Below are positions 1-9,700 of a stretch of DNA of 64,000 nt, piece after piece. The stretch comes from Rhodothermus bifroesti (GTDB lineage: Bacteria > Bacteroidota > Rhodothermia > Rhodothermales > Rhodothermaceae). The position numbers and the translations under genes were made by a program. The stretch spans positions 310,001 through 374,000 of the forward strand of contig NZ_JAGKTL010000001.1 of NCBI RefSeq assembly GCF_017908595.1. Reading direction: 5' to 3'. Position 1 is the stretch's first letter, and each line of letters begins with the position of its first letter. Below the pieces are notes generated by a model. That model was not told where the DNA came from. It was given only the letters and a program-made list of their open reading frames with translations, and did no database searches.

Positions 1-1651
1 GCACTTCGGGCGGCTGGGGTTGGACCAGGAGTACAGTCTCTTGCTCGAAGACGACAGTACCTGGGGCAGCAGCACGTGGTTTGCGCACATACTTGCGAGG
101 AACTGCAACGACAGGCACCAGATAGCTTCCACGTGCTTTGCTAAAGTAGGCTGCTAGTGCGGCTGCCTGTTCCAGCACGTGTCGAGGGGGCTGATGGGTA
201 CGGCCAGGAAGTCGCAAAATCACATGGGACCCTGGAACGTCCCGTGCATGTAGCCACACATCAAACGGACGTGCATAGCGAAACGTGAGTGCATCGTTCT
301 CTCGGGCGTTTCGGCCAATCCAGGCCTCGTAGCCCCCACCCAGTGGAATGCGTCGAAAACCAGGTTCGGTTTGCTGCAAACGCGTGCTGTGCGCTAGGCC
401 GAGCGCGGCAAGTTCTGCAGCATAGCGTTGCCGAAACGTGCGAAGCGCAGGCATGCTTGAAATTGCTTCCAGCTCGCTACGTAGCGCCTCTAGTCGCGGT
501 AGCCGACGCTGCACGTCTTCCAAGCGTTTTTGGATTGTCTCTCGTTCCTGGCGGGCTGCTCGGGCACGTTCGTAGTAGGCCTGGGCATTTTCTACGACGG
601 AGCGGGAGGGATCAAGTGGGATCTGCACCAAGCTACCGTCGCCAAACCAATCGGGGAGCGCCACCATTTCAGCGCCTGTCGGCACCAGGTGCGCCTGGGC
701 CATGAGCAAGTGACCCCAACGCGCATACTGCTCGGCACGTTCAGGCCGGGCGAGTGCGGCCGCAAGCATCTGCTGCTGCTGTTTGAGGCGCTCCAGTGCT
801 GTTTCGAATGTTTGCCGAAGCGGTAGGTAAGCTTCCCGAAACGCCTTTACGGCCAGGGCCCGACGCGTAGCCACATGCACCGCCGCATCGACCGAATCAA
901 AGCTTTCGCAGGGCAGGTGCGCCAGATGCTCAAGGGGAATCAGGGCAAATTGTGTCGTCCACGGATCAATCCGGTAAAGCCGAGGGGCCGGATGCTGCAG
1001 TGCAGTTTCAAGTGCACTACCGGCGGCATACAAACGTTGCAATGCCTCTTCCGTACATTCTGCGGGCAACTGTTCCTCCAGCCCAGCGCGAAAGATCACT
1101 TCTTGCGCAAGCAGTGCATCAAACAGCGGGAAAGCGGCGGCCACAGCTTGCGTGAGCGTGCGACCTTTGGGCTGCCAACGGGCTTGAAACGCAGCAAAGG
1201 TGTCCACTGCAGCAGCGGGGCACGGTGCTGGCGCCAGCTGTCCACGCCAGGCGTCGTCTTGCGCGAAAGCCGCTCGAACCCGCCCATCTGGTCCAACCCA
1301 GAGCACGTTTGGCCGCGGCCCATAGAGCCAGCACTGAAAGTAAGAGGCGTCGTCCAGTTCAAAAAAAAGCACCCGGTCTCGTTCGGCCACCCGGATATCC
1401 ACCAGGGTGCGCCCGTGTGCTGCGGCAAATAGCGTAGCCACGTTACGACGCGCTCGGTGATAGCCTTCGACGCGAAAAACGTACCGGAACGCCCCCGTCG
1501 AGAGGCGCACCATCCATTGGGCCTTCGGTTGGGCAAAAGCCAACACCAGCTCACGGCGCACTTGCGAAAAAGCATCGATAAGCTGGCTGCCACGCAGCTC
1601 GCGGCGCCACGCTTCGGCCAAAGCATGCAGGGTGTAGTAAGTCTGTAACAT
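1..1651 (-). CDS. rqcH: RqcH / NFACT family ribosome quality-control protein (3' end cut by window edge)
   Basis: RqcH binds stalled 50S subunits carrying peptidyl-tRNA and directs alanine tailing of the nascent chain. About 550 residues are readable from ATG 1651 to the left edge without a stop. The N-terminus (MLQTYYTLHALAEAWRREL) and a following RELVLAF segment fit the NFACT-N domain. A long helical middle (about residues 250-450) fits the coiled-coil arm. Near the edge, GRNARENDALTF and DVWLHARDVPGSHV match the NFACT-R RNA-binding domain. Family members are about 530-580 residues, so little is missing. A GTG at 1672 in the same frame is an alternative start. The family is clear; the function is inferred from it. 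Confidence 0.85.
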   Translation of the reverse strand, partial: MLQTYYTLHALAEAWRRELRGSQLIDAFSQVRRELVLAFAQPKAQWMVRLSTGAFRYVFRVEGYHRARRNVATLFAAAHGRTLVDIRVAERDRVLFFELDDASYFQCWLYGPRPNVLWVGPDGRVRAAFAQDDAWRGQLAPAPCPAAAVDTFAAFQARWQPKGRTLTQAVAAAFPLFDALLAQEVIFRAGLEEQLPAECTEEALQRLYAAGSALETALQHPAPRLYRIDPWTTQFALIPLEHLAHLPCESFDSVDAAVHVATRRALAVKAFREAYLPLRQTFETALERLKQQQQMLAAALARPERAEQYARWGHLLMAQAHLVPTGAEMVALPDWFGDGSLVQIPLDPSRSVVENAQAYYERARAARQERETIQKRLEDVQRRLPRLEALRSELEAISSMPALRTFRQRYAAELAALGLAHSTRLQQTEPGFRRIPLGGGYEAWIGRNARENDALTFRYARPFDVWLHARDVPGSHVILRLPGRTHQPPRHVLEQAAALAAYFSKARGSYLVPVVAVPRKYVRKPRAAAPGTVVFEQETVLLVQPQPPEV

Positions 1652-1683
1652 ACGCGCTTGGATCTGGGCCACATGCTCGGGTC

Positions 1684-2004
1684 CTAAGCAGAGCGCTGAC
1701 GGTGTGCGATGGCTGCTGAAAGCCCCCAGATGAGCGCCCAGGCAAACGCCATCCACCACCAGCGTCCAACCCCAAGGACCAGCACATTGAGCCCATAAAG
1801 TACATGAAACAGGGCTTGGGGGGTATGCTGACGCACACGCGGTAAATGCGGTGCAGCCCACAACGCCACCAGCTTAAGCAACAACATAAACGGTGTGTAC
1901 ACCAGTACGATCCAGCGTGCCCAAGGCAGCGCAGGAATAGCAGCCAGCACGATCACCACCGTAACGAGACCATCTAGCCAGGCCTCTTTCAGCCAGCGTC
2001 CCAT
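1684..2004 (-). CDS. small hypothetical membrane protein
   Basis: A 106-residue protein with about three hydrophobic segments (roughly residues 12-32, 35-55 and 68-97) and a basic C-terminal tail (AIAHRQRSA). It is almost certainly an inner-membrane protein; I do not recognise the family. It lies 32 bases upstream of rqcH on the same strand, so the two may be co-transcribed, and it is divergent from the OsmC gene. Its middle holds a proline/arginine-rich stretch (HLPRVRQHTPQ) between membrane segments. No catalytic motif is visible. Confidence 0.6.
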   Translation of the reverse strand: MGRWLKEAWLDGLVTVVIVLAAIPALPWARWIVLVYTPFMLLLKLVALWAAPHLPRVRQHTPQALFHVLYGLNVLVLGVGRWWWMAFAWALIWGLSAAIAHRQRSA

Positions 2005-2099
2005 GTGGCACCTTTCTCGATAGTTCGTAAACGCGTTTTATGTTGCCTTATCAAGGTAAAATGTCGATTTTGCGCTTTCAAAAACCACCAATAGAAGCG

Positions 2100-2552
2100 A
2101 TGCAGGCACGACTTAAATACGTTGAGGGCTTGACGTTTATGGGTCAAGGCGGCTCTGGGCATTGGACCGTACTCGATGCCGCACATGAGGGACGGCCATC
2201 GGGCGCAACAGGTCCGATGGAAATGGTTCTGATTGCGCTCATGGGGTGCTCGGCCATGGATGTGGTTTCCATACTCCAAAAAATGCGTGCGCCCCTTACT
2301 GATCTTCAGCTTGAGGCCCAAGCCGAACGTGCGGAGACCCATCCGCGGGTCTACACCCGCATTCATCTCACGTATCGCGTCGTTGGACGCGGGCTTAAGC
2401 CCGAACAGGTGGCCCGGGCCGTACAGCTTTCCCAAGAAAAGTACTGTTCGGTCAGTGCTATGCTGCGCCCTACCGTGCCCATTAGCTACGAAGTTTGGAT
2501 TGAAGACCCGGAAACCGGACAAAGACAGGCGGTACCTTTGGTGAAACCCTAA
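2100..2552 (+). CDS. OsmC/Ohr family peroxiredoxin-like protein
   Basis: A 150-residue member of the OsmC family, thiol-dependent hydroperoxide reductases. The two expected cysteines are visible in MGCSAMDV and QEKYCSVSAM, and the start MQARLKYVEGLTF is typical of the YhfA/OsmC subgroup. ATG codons at 2061 (with AAGG just upstream) and 2040 would add 13 or 20 residues that homologues usually lack, so 2100 is preferred. The gene is convergent with trmH, with 8 bases between the stops. Substrate (organic peroxide or other) cannot be decided. Confidence 0.82.
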   Translation: MQARLKYVEGLTFMGQGGSGHWTVLDAAHEGRPSGATGPMEMVLIALMGCSAMDVVSILQKMRAPLTDLQLEAQAERAETHPRVYTRIHLTYRVVGRGLKPEQVARAVQLSQEKYCSVSAMLRPTVPISYEVWIEDPETGQRQAVPLVKP

Positions 2553-2560
2553 CAGGTGAC

Positions 2561-3340
2561 TTAGGGGCAAGCACTGTTTTCCTGCTTTAAGCGTGCCCAG
2601 AGAAACTTACCCGCATGGCGCACGCTGCGCAAGTAGAAGATCGCCTTTAGGGTTTCTTGCCAAACCGGTGGCAAATCGCCGTGCCGTCCTTGCCGCGCCA
2701 TGCGATCGCGATAGGCATGGTAAAGCGCAATAGCTGCGGCTACGGAAATGTTAAAACTTTGCGTAAAGCCCATCAGGGGAATGACGCATCGCGCGTCGGC
2801 CTGTTTTAACAATTCCTCCGACACCCCCGCTAGCTCATTGCCGAAGACCAGCGCGGTGGGCACCGTAAAATCAAAGGTCTCGATAGGGGCTGCATTTTCC
2901 AGCGTAGTAGCCACCAGACGGTAGCCAGCGGCTTTAAGTGCCTGGGCAGCCTCTGTAGCTGTTTGCCATGTCCATAGGTCCAACCACTTATCGGCGCCTT
3001 GGCTGGTGCGTTCAGAAGTTTTGAACTTTTGAACGCTTCCCTTAATGATGCCAAAGGCTTGATAGCCTAAAGCTTCCGCCGAGCGCATCACCGCGCTGAC
3101 ATTGCCCGTGTTGGCTAACCCTTCAACGACCGGTACAATGGTATAGGTGCGCCCTGCCAGCACCTGCTCGATGCGCTGCCGGCGATGCGCACTGATGAAC
3201 GGCTGAAGCCATGCCACAATTTGGCTGGGGGAAAAACTACAGGCCAGCTTTGCCACAGACTGCGCATCGCATTTTTCTCGCAATATGCGATGCAGCTCTT
3301 GTTGCAGTCGCGCTTCTGGCGTAGCTAGCATAAGTAGCAT
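2561..3340 (-). CDS. trmH: TrmH-type SPOUT RNA 2'-O-ribose methyltransferase
   Basis: A 259-residue SpoU/TrmH-family methyltransferase, which adds a 2'-O-methyl group to RNA, in TrmH itself at G18 of tRNA. The three SPOUT motifs are visible: NTGNVSAVMRSAEALG (motif 1), ALVFGNELAGVSEE (motif 2) and IPLMGFTQSFNISVAAAIAL (motif 3, which forms the SAM-binding knot). The extra N-terminal helical part (about 1-75) and the basic C-terminus match true TrmH rather than the rRNA enzyme RlmB. An in-frame ATG at 3331 is equally possible. The exact target nucleotide is inferred. Confidence 0.85.
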   Translation of the reverse strand: MLLMLATPEARLQQELHRILREKCDAQSVAKLACSFSPSQIVAWLQPFISAHRRQRIEQVLAGRTYTIVPVVEGLANTGNVSAVMRSAEALGYQAFGIIKGSVQKFKTSERTSQGADKWLDLWTWQTATEAAQALKAAGYRLVATTLENAAPIETFDFTVPTALVFGNELAGVSEELLKQADARCVIPLMGFTQSFNISVAAAIALYHAYRDRMARQGRHGDLPPVWQETLKAIFYLRSVRHAGKFLWARLKQENSACP

Positions 3341-3391
3341 CGATCGTAGATTAGGAAGGTCCTTTTATCCTTAACCCAACGTAACGATCCA

Positions 3392-4108
3392 ATGGAATTG
3401 CAGGATAAAGTAGCCGTTGTTACGGGTGCCAGCAGTGGTCTTGGCCGTGCATTTGCTATTGCCTTGGTGCACAAAGGAGCTCAGGTATATGGTTTGGCCC
3501 GGCGTGCCGAACGCCTGAACGCCCTGCAGAGCGAACTAGGCTCCCGTTTTCACCCGGTTGTCTGCGACGTAACCCATGCGAACGAGGTAGAGGCCGCCTT
3601 CCAACGTATTGTGCGAGAAGCAGGCCGCCTAGACATTCTGATCAACAATGCTGGGTTGGGCAAGCTAGGGGCCGTCGACCAGCTCTCGCTGGAGGACTGG
3701 GACGTGCAGATGAACACCAATCTGCGAGGTGTTTTTCTTTGTACCCGTGCGGCTGTACCACAAATGAAAAAACAAAACGCTGAGACGGGTTTTGGTGGGC
3801 ACATCATCAATATCGCTTCAGTGGCCGGCTTGGTGGGGAATCCTAACCTGAGCGCTTACAATGCCACCAAGTTTGGCGTGCGGGGCTTTAGCGAAGCGAT
3901 CATGCAGGAACTGCGCCACCACGGCATCAAGGTAACCTGCGTGTATCCCGGTTCGGTTGCTACAGCATTTTTCGAGGTGTCGGGCATGCGCGGAGCCGAC
4001 CATCCAGTTACACCTGAGCAGGTGGCGCAAACCGTTTTGCACGTGCTGGAAACAGACGACAACTACCTGATCTCGGAAGTCGTCATCCGGCCGCTGCGAC
4101 CCCGGTAA
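3392..4108 (+). CDS. short-chain dehydrogenase/reductase (SDR)
   Basis: A 238-residue classical SDR that probably oxidises or reduces a small alcohol/ketone with NAD(P). The nucleotide-binding TGASSGLG motif is at residues 11-18, the NNAG motif at about 85-88, and the catalytic Ser143, Tyr156 and Lys160 sit in IASVAG and YNATK. An Arg pair (LARRAE) after beta-2 suggests NADP preference. It is divergent from trmH with 51 bases between starts. The esterase cluster follows 57 bases downstream on the same strand. Substrate unknown. Confidence 0.85.
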   Translation: MELQDKVAVVTGASSGLGRAFAIALVHKGAQVYGLARRAERLNALQSELGSRFHPVVCDVTHANEVEAAFQRIVREAGRLDILINNAGLGKLGAVDQLSLEDWDVQMNTNLRGVFLCTRAAVPQMKKQNAETGFGGHIINIASVAGLVGNPNLSAYNATKFGVRGFSEAIMQELRHHGIKVTCVYPGSVATAFFEVSGMRGADHPVTPEQVAQTVLHVLETDDNYLISEVVIRPLRPR

Positions 4109-4165
4109 GGCATTCTAATAGGGCAGTATGCAGCGGTGGGTGTCTTTAGCTGAAAAAGCTAGGCT

Positions 4166-5509
4166 ATGCATCGCTGTGCGCTGCTGTTTATCGGGCTGGG
4201 GATAGCCATTCGGCCAGCACTTGCGCAGCGGCCGGATTCGGCCATGTGGTTAGCCTTGCGTAGGGCCACGCAAGAAGACTACCAGCGTATGCTGCGACGT
4301 TTGGGTATCGACAGCCTACGGGCTGGGCCCTCTCCTGCAGAAGCCAATACCGACGAGTCGAAAGTTCCTCCCTACACCCTACCTGATCCGCTACGATTTG
4401 CGGACGGCTCGCTGGTAACCACTGCTCAGCAATGGTGGGAAAAACGGCGCCCAGAAATCCTCGAGGATTTCGATCGAGAAGTTTACGGCCGCATCCCACC
4501 CAACGTGCCCCCTGTACAGTGGGAAGTGGTTCAAGTCCTTCGGGAAAAGCGAGATACCTTTCCTGTAGTGATCAAAAAACTTAAAGGCAGGGTCGATAAT
4601 ACACGCTGTCCAAGTCTGCAGCTATCCTTGGAGCTTACGCTCAGTTTGCCGACTACAGCTCAGGCTCCAGTGCCGGTAATCCTTCATTTTGGTTTTGCTT
4701 GGCCGCCCTGGATGCAACGCCCTGCAGCTGAAAAGGCCACACTCACCGAGTGGCAACGGTTGATTCTGATGCGCGGATGGGGTTTTGCCGAACTTATCCC
4801 AACCAGCTATCAGCCTGACTATGGCGCAGGACTCACGGAAGGCATCATTGGGCTAACCAGCTGCGGCCAATCCCGCAAGCCCGACGACTGGGGCGCACTG
4901 CGGGCATGGGCTTGGGGCGCTAGCCGAGCGATGGATTACTTCGAGACCGATCCAGACGTCGACGCCACACGCATAGCCATCGAAGGGCTATCCCGTTACG
5001 GAAAAGCCGCCTTGGTGGCTATGGCCTACGACCAACGCTTTGCCATCGGCTTTATCGGATCTTCAGGCGCAGGTGGCGCCAAACTCTTGCGGCGTCGTTT
5101 TGGCGAACAGATCGAGAATTTGGCTTCGGCAGCCGAGTATCACTGGTTCGCTGGGAATTTTCTCAAGTATGCTGGGCCCCTAACGCCGAATGACTTGCCT
5201 GTCGACGCACATATGCTCATTGCGCTTGTTGCTCCCCGACCGATCTTTATCGGAACGGGTTCGCCAGAAGTAGAAGGGCACTGGGTGGATGCTCGCGGCA
5301 TGTTTCTGGCCGCTGTCCATGCCGAAGCTGTCTATCGACTGCTGGGCAAAACAGGTCTTGGTACCGACGTCATGCCCCCTGTCGGCATCTTACTGGACCA
5401 AGGGGAAATCGCTTTCCGGATGCATGAAGACGGACACACGAATGACCCTAACTGGCCCTATTTCTTAGAATTTGCCAGCCGGTATTTCCAGCATAAGCCT
5501 GCACGATAA
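4166..5509 (+). CDS. CE15 glucuronoyl esterase (4-O-methyl-glucuronoyl methylesterase-like)
   Basis: A 447-residue exported alpha/beta hydrolase. CE15 enzymes cleave ester bonds between glucuronic acid side chains of xylan and lignin alcohols. A signal peptide ends at about residue 20 (ALA-Q). The nucleophile lies in GLSRYGKAALV (Ser276), matching the CE15 GCSRxGKG motif, and the histidine is in MHEDGHTN (His424). At the position where many CE15 proteins carry the catalytic Glu (SGEGGA), this one has SGAGGA (about 300-305). An acidic residue in GSPEVEGHW (about 366-372) could substitute. Two bases separate its stop from the next start, so it is co-translated with the SGNH hydrolase. Confidence 0.82.
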   Translation: MHRCALLFIGLGIAIRPALAQRPDSAMWLALRRATQEDYQRMLRRLGIDSLRAGPSPAEANTDESKVPPYTLPDPLRFADGSLVTTAQQWWEKRRPEILEDFDREVYGRIPPNVPPVQWEVVQVLREKRDTFPVVIKKLKGRVDNTRCPSLQLSLELTLSLPTTAQAPVPVILHFGFAWPPWMQRPAAEKATLTEWQRLILMRGWGFAELIPTSYQPDYGAGLTEGIIGLTSCGQSRKPDDWGALRAWAWGASRAMDYFETDPDVDATRIAIEGLSRYGKAALVAMAYDQRFAIGFIGSSGAGGAKLLRRRFGEQIENLASAAEYHWFAGNFLKYAGPLTPNDLPVDAHMLIALVAPRPIFIGTGSPEVEGHWVDARGMFLAAVHAEAVYRLLGKTGLGTDVMPPVGILLDQGEIAFRMHEDGHTNDPNWPYFLEFASRYFQHKPAR

Positions 5510-5511
5510 GC

Positions 5512-6726
5512 ATGTTGCGCTTTCGGACCGCTTTCTTTTTGCTAGGCGCAGTGGCCCTGCTGACCGCCTGTCGTAGCCATAGCCAGCCTTCGGAAGCCTG
5601 GGTAGGCACCTGGGCCACCGCTCCCCAGCTTGTGGAACCCCATAACTTACCTCCACCGCCAGGATTAGCAGGCAATACGCTGCGGCAGGTTGTGCGCGTT
5701 TCCCTAGGTGGCCGTCGACTACGGGTTCGCTTTTCCAACGCGTATGGGAGTTCACCTTTGGTGCTGAAGGCTGCGCATCTGGCCCAATCCTTGGGGGGCA
5801 GCGCCATCGATCCAGCTACTGACCGCGCACTCACCTTCAATGGCCAAACTTCGGTGAGCATTCCAGCAGGTGAGCATGTGGTGTCTGATCCGATCGACTA
5901 TCCGCTTCAGCCGCTATCCAACATCGCCATTACCCTGCACTTCGGCACTGTACCCGCTGAAATCACGGGCCATCCTGGGTCTCGAACAACTTCGTACCTG
6001 CAGTCAGGCTCAGCGGTCGATGCGCGGGAAATGCCTGAAGCTGTCACTTTTGAGCGCTGGTACGTGATCCATGCCATCGACGTTGTAGCTCCAGGGGCAG
6101 CCGCTGTGGTCACTTTAGGCAATTCGATTACCGACGGGCGCGGCTCAGGCACAAACAAGCAGAATCGCTGGCCTGACGAGCTCGCCCGTCGGCTGCAGGC
6201 GGATCCCCAAACGCGCCATATAGCGGTGCTAAACATGGGCATCGGGGGCAATTGCGTCCTACGCCAATGCCTGGGCCCCTCTGCCTTGGAGCGCTTCACA
6301 CGCGACGTGCTCGATCAGCCTGGAGTGCGTTGGGTAATCGTTTTTGAAGGCATTAACGACATTGGGGGCGCTATGGGAGGGTTGGAAGGAGCCTTAGCTG
6401 TAGCCGATTCCTTGATCGCAGCCTACCGGTGGATGATCGAACAGGCCCACAACCGCGGCCTACGCATCTACGGGGCTACGCTCCTGCCTTTTGAGGGCGC
6501 TTTTTACTACACGCCAGAACGGGAGCTCGCCCGCCAGCGCGTGAACGCTTGGATCCGTTCCAGTAATGCTTTTGACGGCATCATTGACCTCGACGCAGCA
6601 CTACGTGACCCAGAGCATCCCTCACGCTTGCATCCCAACTGGGATAGCGGCGACCATCTGCATCCGAACGAAGCAGGCCATCGCCGCATTGCCGAGACAG
6701 TAGACCTTCGGCTATTTATGGATTAA
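5512..6726 (+). CDS. SGNH/GDSL hydrolase lipoprotein
   Basis: A 404-residue lipoprotein with lipobox LLTAC (Cys20). A beta-rich N-terminal part of about 175 residues precedes an SGNH esterase domain. Block I reads TLGNSITDG (Ser205), with Asn in place of the usual Asp of GDSI. The glycine/asparagine blocks appear as GIGGNCVL and EGINDIGG, and the catalytic Asp381-His384 pair is in DHLHPNEAGH. The layout matches Bacteroidota carbohydrate or acyl esterases that act outside the cell. It sits between the CE15 esterase and the sugar dehydrogenase, supporting a role in deacylating plant polysaccharides. The exact ester is unknown. Confidence 0.83.
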   Translation: MLRFRTAFFLLGAVALLTACRSHSQPSEAWVGTWATAPQLVEPHNLPPPPGLAGNTLRQVVRVSLGGRRLRVRFSNAYGSSPLVLKAAHLAQSLGGSAIDPATDRALTFNGQTSVSIPAGEHVVSDPIDYPLQPLSNIAITLHFGTVPAEITGHPGSRTTSYLQSGSAVDAREMPEAVTFERWYVIHAIDVVAPGAAAVVTLGNSITDGRGSGTNKQNRWPDELARRLQADPQTRHIAVLNMGIGGNCVLRQCLGPSALERFTRDVLDQPGVRWVIVFEGINDIGGAMGGLEGALAVADSLIAAYRWMIEQAHNRGLRIYGATLLPFEGAFYYTPERELARQRVNAWIRSSNAFDGIIDLDAALRDPEHPSRLHPNWDSGDHLHPNEAGHRRIAETVDLRLFMD

Positions 6727-6742
6727 CAGGACGCACGGCTCC

Positions 6743-9700
6743 ATGAAGCTGCTACTCTTGGCTTTACTCTTGACAGCTACGCCAGCGGCAACGCTCCAGC
6801 CCGATGTGCTAGCCTCTCCTTATCCGTATGACTTTCGCGTGCTGGTTTTTTCGCGAACGTTGGGTTTTCGGCACAGCTCCATACCCACAGGCATCCAGAC
6901 CCTTCAGGAGCTGGGCCAAGCACATCACTTTGAAGTCATAGCCACCGAAGACCCAGCGGTTTTTCGTGATGAGGTGCTGCAAAACTTTGAAGTGATCGTC
7001 TTTCTAAACACCACCGGCGACGTGCTCGATGCTGCGCAGCAGGCAGCCTTTGAACGGTTTATTCGCTCTGGGAAAGGCTTCGTAGGCATTCATGCAGCAG
7101 CCGACACAGAATACGACTGGCCCTTCTACAGCGGCCTTATCGGCGCCTACTTTGCTAGCCATCCAGCCGTTCAAACCGCCACCGTAAAGGTTATCGACCG
7201 CACACACCCCTCGACAGCCATGCTCCCCGCACGCTGGGTGCGTACCGACGAGTGGTACAACTTCCGTAGTAATCCCTACGGCAAGGTCCATGTGTTGGCC
7301 GTACTCGATGAAACCAGCTATAGCGGAGGTAGCATGGGCAGTGTGCATCCGATTGCTTGGTGCCAGGTATATGAAGGCGGGCGCTCTTGGTATACCGCTG
7401 GGGGACATACCGAAGCGGCCTACCAAGAGCCTTTGTTTCAGGCCCATCTCCTAGAAGGCATCCGTTGGGCTGCAGGACAGACGCCTGGCAATTGCGGCGC
7501 AACCGTGGAGCGCAACTTCGCGAAAATCGTCCTCGAAGACGAAGTAGATAACCCTATGGACCTTGAGGTCCTACCAGACGGGCGCCTGCTTTTCATTGAG
7601 CGCGGAGGCGATGTGCACTTGCATGACCCAACCACAGGACGCACAACGCTGGCTTTGCACTTAAACGTGTTTACGGGCAACGAAGATGGTCTGCTGGGCA
7701 TTGCGCTTGACCCTCACTTTTTGGAAAACAACTGGGTTTATTTGTTCTATTCGCCTGCCACAGGCCCAGCACGCCAACAGGTTTCTCGCTTCACCTTCGA
7801 CGGCACTTTGCTTGATGCGACCTCTGAAGTGGTACTGCTAGAAATTCCGACCCAACGGGAGCAGTGCTGCCACGCAGCTGGATCTATGGTGTTTGATCCG
7901 CAGGGAAACCTTTACATTGCTACCGGAGACAACACCAATCCCTTCGAATCGGACGGTTATGCTCCCATCGACGGGCGCCCGGGGCGCGCCGCCTGGGATG
8001 CCCGACGCACCGCAGGTAATCCCTTTGATCTACGCGGCAAAATCTTACGCATTCGTCCCCAGCCTGATGGGTCCTATACCATTCCAGAAGGCAATCTATT
8101 TAACGGCCAGGATGGTGCCCCTGAAGTTTACGTGATGGGGGTGCGCAACCCGTTCCGCATTGCCTTTGACCCTGTAAGCGCTATGCTCTACTGGGGCGAT
8201 GTGGGACCAGACGCTTGGTCGGATAACCCTCGACGCGGGCCACGCGGCTATGATGAGTGGAACAGAACCAGCCGCGCAGGTAACTTCGGCTGGCCGTTTT
8301 GCATTGCCGACAACCAGCCGTACCTTGCCTACGATTTTGCCACTGGAAGCTCCGGCGCTCCTTTTGATTGCGCTGCGCCGGTCAACGATTCTCCCCATAT
8401 ACCTTATGGCCCGCTGCTATTGCCGCCTGCACAACCGGCCTGGATTTGGTATCCCTATGGCCCTTCCACAACCTTTCCTGAAATTCCCGACGGTACGGGA
8501 CGCACGGCTCTGGCCGGACCTATCTACCGACGACCTGCACAGCCAGGACATGGAGCATTGCCTCCCTTTTACGAAGGGGTGGTATTTCTGCTGGAATGGT
8601 CTCGTTCTTACCTCTTAACAGCTCACCTCGACGAAAATGGCAACCTGCTGGCTATTTTGCCTTTTTTGCCTAGCATTCCCTGGAAACGCCCCATTGCCAT
8701 GAAACAAGGTCCTGATGGGGCCCTTTACGTGATCGAGTGGGGAACGAGTTTCTGGGGCGGCAATCAGGATGCTCAGTTGGTCAAGCTGATTTACCAAGAA
8801 GGGGGCAGGGCTCCTGTCGTCCAAATCCAGGCAACACCCACTTCAGGTCCGCTACCGCTTGTCGTGCATTTCTCCAGCGCCGGCACCTATGATCCCGATG
8901 CAGAGGGTCCGCTAACGTACGCTTGGGACTTCACCGACGACGGCACCATCGACGCAACGACACCCGAAGCCACCTTTACGTATACCCAAGCAGGCACCTA
9001 CGTTGCGCGGCTCATCGTAACCGATGCCTCTGGTTTAAGCAGCAATGCTACGGTTACCCTGATTGCTGGCAATACCCTACCGGAAATCACCATTGAAACA
9101 CCTGTAGATGGGGGCATTTTCGACTGGGGCCAAGTTATTCCTTTTCGCGTGCGCGTGACCGATGCGGAAGATGGCACTACAGAAGACGGCACCATTGCCT
9201 GTGAAACGATTCTCGTGCAGCCCTTCCTAGGGCACGACGACCACAGCCATCCCCTAGAGCAGCTCTCGGGCTGTGAAGGCAGCTTTCAGACCGTAACCAG
9301 CCATGGCACCGAAGGCGACAATCTGTATTACTTGCTCCAAGTCACCTACACGGATCGTGGCAGTGAGCAGGCCGGCCCACTTACAGGATGGGCTGGGGTA
9401 AAACTGTACCCACGCCGCGTTGAAGCCGAACACGCTACCGAGCAAGTAGGTACCGTGCGTGCCTCAACCAGCGATCCCTTAGGCGGACGATACGATTTGG
9501 GGCAAATCGACCACGGCGACTACATCGCATTTTCGCCTATGAATCTCACAGGCATCTCTTTTGTGACCTTTCACGCGGCCTCAGCCAGTGAGGGCGGGCG
9601 CATTGAAGTGCGTGCCCAGCGCCTTAACGGTCCGTTACTTGGGACAGCCTACATCCCCCCAAGCGGCAGCTGGCAGACCTATACCGATGTTACCATCCCA

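Noticed and set aside
1096-1674. 192-codon minus-strand open frame
   Set aside because: It lies in another frame of the RqcH gene, which reads through with clear family motifs.
4127-4165. TAGCT/AGCTA hairpin before the CE15 gene
   Set aside because: Only 5 pairs, no T-run and weak predicted stability; likely chance.
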